A DNA stretch of 64,000 nucleotides from Camarhynchus parvulus (lineage: Eukaryota > Chordata > Aves > Passeriformes > Thraupidae). Both the position numbers and the translations under genes were made by a program. Positions within the stretch are counted from its first letter, which is position 1. Each line of letters begins with the position of its first letter. Below are positions 51,716 to 64,000 of the stretch, piece by piece. A model generated the notes under the pieces. The model searched no databases and was not told the origin of the DNA. It saw nothing but the letters and a program-made list of their open reading frames with translations. Location of the stretch: the NCBI RefSeq assembly GCF_901933205.1, contig NC_044574.1, positions 41,511,609 through 41,575,608 of the forward strand, given 5' to 3'.

Positions 51716-54700
51716 CTTTAAAGAAATAAATGCATTAATGTTCAATGTGCTTTGCAGGTGAGTTTCTGATCCATATCTTCCAGGTCTTTTTCTGCCTAAA
51801 AGCAAAAGTTCAATGCTTTGATTTTCTTTATAAAGGTAAAGAGTTTAATTTGAAAAAAAAAATCAAAACATGGATTTACTTAAGCACCAAGTGTGGTTAC
51901 AGTGTGGCACTTTGTGCTGTAAGGAACCCTTCCACTTTTCAAAGCAGCAGGAGGCTGAAGTGACTCCCAGCTTGATGCTGGCTTCAAGAAACAGTTCAGA
52001 CAAAACCAATGGAGTGTAGCAGTCCTACTAGTTTAAGCTCATCTGAAAATCCTACTTAGCATTAATTTGTGCAAAAGATGAATTAAGAAATATTAGTCCA
52101 GCAGGTTTAGAATGGAATGAAGTGAATGAATGTGACTAACTGGAGACTTCCTCAGTACTGGAAGTCAGTACAAATGACTTCTAAAGTTGGTAAAGACATT
52201 CTTAAAAAGACTCTGGAAAAGCTGTGAATTTTGTAAACAAGGAAGAATGTATCAAATCTTTTAAAATTAACACCTAAAGCATACAAACTTCAGACAATGT
52301 TTAAGATGAATTCAACCCGAAACAAAGTTGCAGTTACTAGATGTTTTGCTGGAGATAACAAATGTATCAAGAAGTCTGATAACCAGAAAATAATTTCTGT
52401 CCATATTTTCACTCAATTAGAAGAACTGGAATTTCTATGTTAATAATAACACAACAGTGTTGGAAAAAGCCTGAAAACTTCAAAAACTATTCTATCACAA
52501 GAAAAAGGCATTTCTATGTTATATTACAAAAACTTCAAAATTCAAATCAGACTGTGTTTATTATCCAGGTGGTGAGATACTTATTTAGAAGATAGAATAT
52601 GTCAAAAAGTTCTCCATTTACCTCCCATATTGTATCAATTAAGTGCTGTACAATGATACATTGTAAAAGTACTGTTTGGGTATAAAAACACCACAACAAC
52701 AAAAACAGAAAACATGAAGGACAAACATCCTTGTGTAGAAGACACTATACTGTATTTTATAGCTCATTCCATCATCTTCGGTGATCACTTCGCTGAAAAA
52801 TTTTCCCTCTATAATTTATAAATGGATTCCAGACACTTTTAGGTTTTGTTTTTAAATGACTGATGACCTTCAAAATCATTATTTGTTTGTGTTATGTAGG
52901 AAATACATTCTGTATGCTTTCATTTGAATAATATTTAATCAGACAGAGTATGGTATCTATTGCCTCACCATTCAGCTCAAAAGGACCTATTTGATCTGTC
53001 ATAAAATTGATGAATAACAGGAAATTTGCAAATATAAATATTCAATGTACTGCTACAAAAGCAGCCCAGATTTGCTGACCCTCTTTCAATTTAGGCAGGT
53101 ATGATAAAACATCAGTTAACAGAAATAGGCAGTAAAGATTAAGGGGTTTTACAATTGTCAGGGAACTCCTACACAAGCCATAATTTTGAAAATCTGCTCC
53201 TTGATGCAAAACTTCTCTTGATTATCTGACAAAATTATTTATCTCCTTGTGTGAAATTTGCTGTTAAAAAATACCTTCAGCGTAAGAATTTTCAAGTAAA
53301 TTAAAAAAAAATGGAGCACTGAAAACAGCCTTTAAAAATATTTCATCGTACTTAATATTTGACTCACATTACTGAATATTAATTCTGGTTTTGGTTATAA
53401 GATTAAATGGAGGTTCTTTACAGAATGGATTTGCAATAAAAGAATTGTGAAAACTTTTCAAAATGGTTCTCTCATGTTCTTTCTTTAATGTTCAAAGCAC
53501 ACATACACAGAATGTGAATATTTTACTGAACATTTTGCACCATGTCATTTGTGGTCACAAGTTGCTGAAATTTGAGAGAATACCAATGATTTTCTTTGTG
53601 TATAATTCCTGAATATTTTTCTTTAGGGTTCCTAAAAACTTAGGGTTCCTAAAATAGGGTTCCTATCTATAGTTTTTTTAGACATTTAATTTCAGATTTA
53701 GGGCATACCTCAGAATAATCACAATAGAATATAAGTTTTACAATTTTTCCATTGTATGAATTTTTTTTGGGAAATGCAAGATCCATTCCTTTAGTTTTTC
53801 ACTACTTTATGGACTATTTTTTTCAGGAATTTCATTTTTTAAATAGGAACAAAATATTTCTCTCACTGCTAAGAAAGGTTTTGCCATATCCTGAATGCCA
53901 TTACTGCTAGCTGCTAGATATGCTTTCAAAAAAACCAGAATTTTTCTGAAGAGAGCTAATTTCTTATTTACGAATTATAAATCACCCATGAAGAGTGGAT
54001 GAATTATGTTCTTAGCATGAGATCTCACTCATTCTGCAGTTAAAAACCAAAGCCCACTTTTATTTTCATTATCTTTTCAAATTAAGTTCTTAACTCTGAG
54101 ATCTGCTAAGATTTCTTGAGATCTCTCCAGGCTTGGAATCTACCGCAGGAGCAACTGCAAGCAACAGAGCCTCCACTTTAGGTGAATAGCCAACAGGAAA
54201 CTTTCAGAGGGTCCTCAAAAGCTGCAGCACCACAGACTTCCCAACTGAGTTTTAATGGCAGATTTATTCCCATGATGTAAAAGCATTGACTAAAATACAG
54301 CTGCTCTTGTAGAAGGTCTTGTGGTTATCACAGCGTGAGTCATTTGGATATAATTGTAGGCAGGAATCAATCAAGGTGAAAAAGGTAAATCATTAAAACC
54401 AGAGTACAGAAAACATTGGAAAAATGTGTGCCAACATTACAAAAATAATTATAGGAATAAATAAACAGAGGACTGAGGATTGCAAGCAGCTTTCAAAAAT
54501 GACAGAATTTCCAGAACATTTAGAAAAAGGAAAAATCCACATTTTTGTGGATTTTTGTGAAGCATTTGGAATTACACTCTAGTACTAGCCACTTATGGAA
54601 AAAAAGTCTAACCAGAAAATCAAAATTTACCCACTTTGCTGCAACTGGCATGATTCTGCACGAACAATCTTTCAGAAAAGTTGGACATTTACAAGCATAA

Positions 54701-54990
54701 ACAGGTATTAGGACCATAGAAATAAAATGGTGATAATAAGACCATGATATCTGTAAGTAAAGCCAAGGCAAACATTTAATCTCTTCTTCAACTTGTATAT
54801 TTCTATATTTGAACTAGTTTGTAATGATCACATATTAAACTTACCATTATATGAACTACTCATTGGTTAAAAGTAATGTATTTTATCCCAGGAAATGTAA
54901 AATATGGACTGGAATATTAACCATTAACTATAAACAGCAATTGAAGGAAGCTTAGAGTTTTTTACCAAGAAAATAACTTTTATTACCTAC
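51716..54990 (-). other. GLRB: GLRB intron 7 (3.3 kb)
   Basis: Phase 1 intron, donor ACAG|GTAGGT at 54990. It is very AT-rich and holds a three-copy TAGGGTTCCTAAAA repeat at 53624-53665. No mobile element, additional exon or RNA gene was recognised. Confidence 0.85.
53624..53665 (+). repeat. Three-copy TAGGGTTCCTA tandem repeat
   Basis: TAGGGTTCCTAAAA occurs almost perfectly three times with unit spacings of about 17 and 14 bases, the last copy truncated after TAGGGTTCCTA. It lies in GLRB intron 7. Confidence 0.85.
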
Positions 54991-55131
54991 CTGTGCCTTT
55001 GTAATACTTGGTACAGTTACCATATTCAATATCCTCCTTTTTAATATCAAACTGAGGCAGAGCAATTTTCTCTAGCTGTACAGGATCTCCAGACTGCCAG
55101 ATAAACCGTAAGTCATCAGTTGTGTAACCAA
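54991..55131 (-). CDS. GLRB: GLRB coding exon 7: ligand-binding domain, loop C side
   Basis: 141 bp. The acceptor TTTTGTCTTGCAG precedes TTGGTTACAC and the donor is ACAG|GTAGGT. It encodes (F)[37 protein letters not shown] and NCTKYYKGT, the extracellular segment leading into loop C. This part of the beta subunit contributes to the glycine site at beta-alpha interfaces. NCT is a potential N-glycosylation sequon. Phases 1 and 1 join exons 6 and 8 without change of frame. The peptide agrees with mammalian GLRB throughout. Confidence 0.97.
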
Positions 55132-57906
<2,775 letters not shown>

Positions 57907-58398
57907 TTAAAAATTGTGTGAGTTGTCAGGTAAGCAGTAGAAGGCCATGAGAAAGAAAAACATCACAGGTTTTTGATTTTTATCTTCCAGAAGAGCAGAA
58001 ACAAAGTTTAGAAGTTATAATTAGCGGCTTGCAATACAGATCTCTCTAGTATAAAATAAGACAATAAAATTTTATAGAGGATTTTAAAAATATAGAAGCT
58101 CACAAATTAGAGAATTACTAATACAAGACAAAATACATATAGGTCATAGAATAAACAAACCTAATGTCCATACAGAACAGAGTCCTGCCTCCAGCATTGG
58201 CCAATGACAGTCTTCTAAAGAAGAATATGACACTACAGCAATCCTGAAGTGTTATTTTGCCAGATATCCAGCAGCATCCAAAAGTTGCACCTCAAGGGCT
58301 TTCTAGACCAGAAGGGATTCTTCAGTATTTAAGGGACATCAACAGTTTTTTTGTCTCCAAGAAGTTGTTTTGCTTTCAGCTGCTTTCTGGAATCTAGG

Positions 58399-58857
58399 TG
58401 TCCTGGTTTCACCTGGGACAGTTAGTTTTTTCCCTAGCAGCTGGCACAGTGCTGTGTTCTGGATTCAGTATAACATGGATAACACACTGATGTTTTTGGT
58501 TGTTGCTGAGTAGGGCTTACCCTAAATCAAGAACTTTTCAGTTTTCCATACTCTGGCAGTGAGAAGGTACACAAGGCGATGAGAGGCAGCAGGGAAGGGA
58601 TGAGCAGCTGTCAGCAGGTAGTGGCAATTCTATTTTGCATCGTCTCTCTTGGTTTTCTGTCTCTCCCCTGTTCCTCTTATTACAATTAGTGTTAGCATTA
58701 ATACTTTTATTTTGTTCTACTTTGCTGCAATTTTTAAGGGGTTCTCGACCCACAACTTCTATTGCCTTTATTTTCCTGCTTCTCCTTCCCATCCCACTGG
58801 GGCCAGGAGGAAGTGAGTGAATGGTATTTAGATTCCAGCTGGTGTTGAACCCTGACA
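58399..58857 (+). mobile_element. Solo LTR of an ERVL-like endogenous retrovirus
   Basis: About 459 bp beginning TGTCCTGGTTTC and ending CCCTGACA, with further landmarks in the order known from abundant bird ERVL-type LTRs: GACAGTTAGTTTTTTCCCTA, CAGTGCTGTGTTCTGGATT, GATAACACACTGATGTTTTT, then a T-rich part and CTTCCCATCCCACTGGGG near the 3' end. It is shortened relative to the usual element, with a deletion in the middle, and has no adjacent retroviral coding sequence. No target-site duplication is obvious. It is antisense to GLRB in intron 5. The family assignment is by remembered pattern only. Confidence 0.8.
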
Positions 58858-59568
58858 CCACATAAAGTTTAATATGCTCACCATCTTGCAGCAAAGAATG
58901 CCACAGCTAACCTGCACACACTCCAATCATGCCTTTTTACCTATCCTCAGTCTGTCTCAGAGTTCTTTAACTGTAAAAGAAGGCAAAAAATTAATGCCCA
59001 TCCCTTCTCTCTGTGCCATTAGTGATTTAGGGACCTCTATGGCACCACCTCAATTATTTTGCTTTTTCCAGTGTGAAAAGTTCAGCCTTTCTCAGCTGTT
59101 CCACACCTTTGACTGTCCCTGCCTCCCCTCCTACAGCTGGAAGACCAAAATTGCATTCAGAATGTAAGTATAGCATACTTTTATGCACTGGCATAACTTT
59201 AATCCCTAATACTTCCAAGAATTCAATTCACTTTCTCAAATAGTACTGAGCTATTAGCTGACATTTTCAGAGAACTATCCACTACTACTCAAAGCTAATT
59301 TTTTTGGCTGGAAATAACCAATTCTAGATCAATCAGGCTTTATGTGAAGTTAAAATAATTTTTTTCTCTCATGCGTAATTTCCGGTTGTTTACATTGAAT
59401 TTCATCCCATACTTTGTTGCTTAGTCATCAGATTGATTTGTGGTTCTCACTGTTGTGTCTTATCTTTACTGTTCTGCATATTTTGGTATCATCAAATGCA
59501 CTTGCAAATTCAGTTTTGCAGATGATTCATGTTGAAAAGTACAGAACACAGAATAGATTTTTTTTGGT

Positions 59569-59582
59569 GGGGGGGGGGGGGG
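59569..59582. repeat. G(14) homopolymer after T run
   Basis: A run of eight T, GGT, then 14 G on the plus strand. It is a short C homopolymer on the GLRB sense strand, inside intron 5. Confidence 0.85.
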
Positions 59583-61207
59583 CAACTGTTTTACTTCCCC
59601 TGATGTGAGCAGGAGCTGTTTATTCCTGCATTCAGTTTCCTAATTCTTAACCATTTGTGCAAGAGCTTTCTCTCATACAAATTTTGCCATAAAGTATTTT
59701 GAGAACTGGAGAGTCTTTCATTTATACATGATAATACCTCTGTAAACTAGAAACACAAGACACAGAAATTATATATTTTAAAAGTATCATCAAATCACAG
59801 TCCCTAAAATAATTCATCTTACCTGCATACATATAAGAACATGTAAGAACATAGTGTGCTATTAAAATAAACAGAGTATTTTTAAAAGATGGCAATAATT
59901 TCTAACTTTATTTGAACCTGTTTTTCTTTCTTGCACTTTTTCAGAGATAGTTTTTCCATCCAAAACACTTCCATTAGTATTCACTCAATATTCACTAATC
60001 GTTAACCATTCCTATTGAGCTCTTTTATAAATACCTGCAACCTAGCAAAAATATTTGAAAAATATTTCAATGTTTCATTTAACATTTGCTCTTTCAGAAG
60101 AGAAACTTCTTTCATAGCTGGAAGTTATTTTCTACTTTGAAATATTAATTTCTATATACTTCAAAACTACAGAAGCAGCTGAAATCAAAACCAAGACCTT
60201 CAGAGCAATCCAAATGAAATGCTTTGATTGCCCTATGTATTTTCTTTTCTGATCACTGCCAGCAATAGTCTTGAGACTGATTTTTCTCACGCTGTTTTGA
60301 AATGGTAAAAAAAGAATGCAAACTCTTTCATATTGTTTCTCCTTTTTTCTATCCATTTCTATTCCAGGAAGAAATAGCTCACGTGAACCTAGCTTCTCAA
60401 GTGGTTCCCTCTTAAAGGTAATGTTGCAGTATATTCAGATAATCATTCTTATGTCTTCAGGGCAATATGTTACAGCACACAACAGAAGAAAATTCACTTC
60501 CTGTTAGAAAATTTAGCCTAATCTCTACAAACTGTAAACTATAAACTCTCCATATCTGTAATTCACTATCACCTCCCTTTTAATCAGATAATTTGCTGGT
60601 TTAAGTGGATGACTATTTTTGTGTCATCGTGTATACCTTTGATAAACCAAGTTAAATCACCAAAAAAGTATATGTTAATTGCAATTCAACTGAACAAAAA
60701 TTTGGAGGCTTCTGAAAAAAAAAATATCCAGCAAGGCATAGAAATTAATCAGGATTTTTTTCGCAGTACTTTTACAAAACATACATATTCACAAATTTTA
60801 TAATTTCTGCTTTTCCTATATCTTTAGCAAGTAATCATCGTTTACTTTAATTGCTGTAAAAATTCAAGTAGTGTGCAACAGATACTGTTTTATTGAAGGC
60901 TGTATTTCAGATAAATTATCCACTTTACTATGCTCTAGGAACCCGATAAATTATCAAAAGGGTTTAAATTTAGTTAGTTCAGTGTGTTATGTTATCATGT
61001 ATATAGACATCAAATTTCTCACACTTGCAGTGCTATCATCTGATTTCTTTATACATAAGTTATTACAGCATTGTTTAGAAACTGTCTCATATAAATTTAA
61101 ATGTTAGTAATAAATTGTATTACAATACTAAGGCTAATACAGAATATATATTTCACATATTTCAAAAATCACTTTAAAAAAACAGTGGAAACATATAAAT
61201 GAAATAC

Positions 61208-61437
61208 CTCATGCTGACTAGGACATCTCCATCCCGAAATATAAAAAGAAGGATATTTTCTTGTGTGACATCATGGAAGTTAGCATTTTTTTCATTTGCA
61301 AAGAATAAGTCTGGCTTCCAAAGACACTTAAACATAGTTGGATCCACTGTCAGTGTATCTGAACCTCTCCAGTCATTGGGCAGTTTGAGTCTGGGGTCAT
61401 TCCACTTCTGTCTTAGAAAGATGTTGACTCTATAATC
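61208..61437 (-). CDS. GLRB: GLRB coding exon 5: ligand-binding domain, loops D-A region
   Basis: 230 bp. The acceptor ATTCTTCCGATCAG precedes GATTATAGA and the donor is ATGAG|GTATTT. It encodes [19 protein letters not shown], a variable stretch [19 protein letters not shown], the conserved [28 protein letters not shown] and RDGDVLVSM, plus two bases of an Arg codon. [11 protein letters not shown] marks the loop A region of glycine receptors. Compared with mammalian GLRB, the differences visible are Asn/Trp for Ser/Phe, Thr for Ala, Phe for Tyr and Asn for Ser. All fall in the variable stretch or beside the conserved core. The 24 codons upstream in the same open frame are intron. Confidence 0.97.
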
Positions 61438-64000
61438 CTGATCGGAAGAATAAACAAACATTAGACTAGCCAAAAGTCTAGTAAGAACCCCACAGAGAAA
61501 TGAAACCATCCCACCAGACTTGGAAGAGAAAAAATTACGCCCTTATTTTTCTATCACAAAGACAGTAATCACTATTCAAATTACATTACGAAGTACTATG
61601 TTTAACAGACTTTAGTACAAACAGATTACATCTCACTCATGGTTTTGAATACAGCAACTTTCCTTAAACAAAGGATCAAATTGCCACTCCAGAGTAATTT
61701 TTGCATTCCCTCAGTAAAAGCTCCTGTTACCCAGGCATAGAGAAAAGCATGCAGCAGGGCAGAGAGAGGCCAAAGCTTGACTTCACTAAATGGCTGCAGG
61801 CAGCAGGCATGATATCACATCTTTCAGGATATCCTGTGATTGCCAATTCCAGTTTACTCTTCATTTGATTGTGGCACACTGATGGCAAAATATCATACAA
61901 TAAAAGCAGGAAACAGACCAGGTAGGTAATAGATTTTATACTACACACCCAGAATACAGCCTCAGACCTTCTACCAGTGATCTGGGACTATCTTGGTAAC
62001 AGGAAAACTGATGACAGCTTGCAACCTAAGTACTGAGGTAGCAGGTATGAAAGGAGAAACAGAATCAGTCCCAAAGAGACAAACTCAAGGCTTTACAGAG
62101 GAAATCTCCTTCTGAAATCAGTAGGAATCTGGCTGAAGGAAGGACAGTAGTAGAGCCGGTAGGAATCTGGCTGAAGGAAGGACAGTAGTAGAGCCGTGCT
62201 CTATGAGAACCTAATTTTGCTTTTGGGGACTGGAGTAGCATGTGTCTCAGGGCAAAATGATACCCTGCACATGTTCTGTGCTTAGCAAAAGCTGTGTGCA
62301 TCTGAAGGAAGAATCTGACCTAGAATGTCAGCTGGGATTTTTCAGTCTTATCTCTTAAGTCTTTTTGTTTTTTACATTTACATTTAAGCCAGTGCCTCTC
62401 TTTGATATATATGTAAACTAGGCAGATCACATACAGAGAAAAATAAAGTTATTGTTGAAAAAAGTTAAATTAAGTTAAATTAAAAGTTAAATTTAATAAC
62501 TGTATGTAAGATTGTTTCTATCTCCAGTCTTCACAGTTGCCTTTTGTAGTGTGCTTTGCTTTTTCATAATTGTCTATTAGGTGCAAAATCCTGAGATAAG
62601 GGCTGTGTCTTTCAGAGTAGTGAAAACACTGCTACTGCTCTAGAATTACAGCAAAATGCTAGAAATAAGGGAGTGATGATTCTCAACATATTTTTGGTTT
62701 GTCAATGGATTCTGCATACAAACAAATTTTATAAAGTTTTTTACTCTCCGTGTCAACGACTCTCATGCATTTCTTTTGTTGATAAAACTGAATTATCTTC
62801 TGCTGTACTTACTGCATTTACTGTCCAGAGCAGGTGTCATGTTGAGACAGTCATCCTAACTTCAACCAGAAGGAGTCCACTTGGCTAAGATCTCATGCAG
62901 AATAATTTATTCTGTTGATTTGCTCTGTATAGTTAAATACAGTACCCACTTTCCTATGTCCAGTCCACCAGTTAAATTAGCCCAAGTATTTCTTTATTAC
63001 ACTATACTGTGTAATATTTTTCCTTACTGCATTGTAAGGAAAAGCAAAGCATCAAACCAATTACTTGTTACTTGTTGGTAGTTGATTTTGGAAAAAATGT
63101 ACATAGTCTGACTCTTATTTACACAAAGACCTATGTTGTCTTGCCAAAGTAAAGAAGAAGCAAAAAAAAAAAAAAGGTTAATATGAAGTGAATTTGTACT
63201 GGAAGGCTCTCATAGAGAAGCTTCATAATTGGAGGGAATTCAGGTCATTATCTCAGAAAGCATCTTTTCAATTATATGTATATAATTGAAAATCTCCTTT
63301 ACTTGCTTCTTGCTGAAGTTCCCGTTCCATATGCACTTCTTCTCTCAGTGAAAAAAATTACTCTAAACCATATGAGATAAATACTGCATACCATTCATGC
63401 TGACAAGCATTACACTATTGGTTACGCTGAATCCAATTTCCCCATAAACAAGTGCATCACCCTAATTTCAAACAAAATAAGATGCCTTCTCAAAGCCATA
63501 GGCAAATGATAAGCACTGTGCAACACTTGCCTTCAGCTTACCCATTCAGTAGGAGGAGATGCTTACATCACTGAAAAGCAGAATGCACTGGCAAAATAAG
63601 AATTGGAAGTAAGATCAGGTGGATGCTACTTTATTTCCTTCCTTGCTCTATTACAAATGAACTTAAACACCAAACAATTTTAAGAACCTGAGTTCCCATT
63701 TAACTCAGAGAAAGAAAAATCCCACTAATCTAAAATGGGGAAGTTCAGGACCAAAGTAGAGACGTTGACAGGGATACTTGGAGAGGAAGGCCACCACATA
63801 CTTGAGGCAATACAGAGAATGCAAAAAGAAGCAAAGAGATGTCACAATACAAAACTGTGGCTAGCCAGACAACAATGTGCAAAATCTGCTTCTTAGAAGA
63901 GCATGCACTCTTACAGCATCTGGCAGCAGTAAAGACTATGATCTGGTATAAATTTATCTTGAAAGAAGTCTGTGACCAGTCCTCTCAAATTTGCACAATG
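61438..64000 (-). other. GLRB: GLRB intron 4 (partial, continues past right edge)
   Basis: Sequence upstream of exon 5 on the gene strand. I searched for the preceding 68 bp exon, expected to encode a NIFINSFGSI-like stretch, and did not find it, so it lies beyond 64000. The region holds a perfect two-copy 38 bp tandem duplication (62121-62196) and an A run near 63162-63175. No mobile element was recognised. Confidence 0.8.
62121..62196. repeat. Perfect 2 x 38 bp tandem duplication
   Basis: The 38 bp unit that starts GTAGGAATCTGGCTGAAGG and ends TAGAGCCG is present twice in direct succession (62121-62158 and 62159-62196) with no difference between copies. It is non-coding DNA of GLRB intron 4. 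Confidence 0.95.

Noticed and set aside
53624..53665. Interstitial telomere repeat
   Set aside because: The TTAGGG words are parts of a 14-17 base unit and do not form a TTAGGG array.
61438..64000. Search for the preceding 68 bp GLRB exon
   Set aside because: No minus-strand segment encodes an NIFINSFGS-like peptide, so the exon is presumably beyond 64000.

Overview
This is a 64 kb piece of vertebrate, almost certainly bird, genomic DNA. It is AT-rich and intron-dominated, has one strong CpG island, carries CR1 LINE remnants, and has LTRs resembling those of avian endogenous retroviruses. Two neurotransmitter-receptor genes were recognised from their exons. Both are on the minus strand and transcribed from right to left.

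Right part (64000 down to about 38000): the 3' two thirds of GLRB, the glycine receptor beta subunit. Six coding exons were placed with canonical splice sites: 61437-61208, 57886-57804, 55131-54991, 51715-51563, 49338-49046 and 38913-38617. Together they encode 398 residues, which matches the C-terminal 398 of about 497 residues of vertebrate GLRB. They cover part of the ligand-binding domain, the Cys-loop, all four membrane segments and the gephyrin-binding loop. The signal-peptide and first extracellular exons lie beyond the right edge.

Middle (about 37900 down to 19600): the intergenic region between GLRB and GRIA2. It holds one 1.3 kb degenerate CR1 LINE (about 28095-29411), simple repeats just upstream of GRIA2, and otherwise no gene that I can support.

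Left part (19600 down to 1): the 5' end of GRIA2, the AMPA receptor GluA2 subunit. It has a TATA-less CpG-island promoter with a strong RE1/NRSE (REST) site and an Sp1 site, a leader free of upstream ATG, exon 1 (19061-18974), a 322 bp intron, exon 2 (18651-18511), and then more than 18 kb of intron 2 running off the left edge. The CpG island extends about 1.1 kb into intron 2.

The two genes serve opposite sides of fast synaptic signalling. GLRB supplies the gephyrin-anchored inhibitory glycine receptor subunit. GRIA2 supplies the AMPA subunit that governs calcium permeability in excitatory synapses. Their tandem order (GLRB upstream, GRIA2 downstream, same strand) is the known vertebrate arrangement. 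I did not find a new gene system. The most useful leads are regulatory: a paired RE1-like arrangement and triplet repeats at the GRIA2 promoter, a UG-rich tract just behind the exon 2 donor, and LTR insertions inside GLRB introns.
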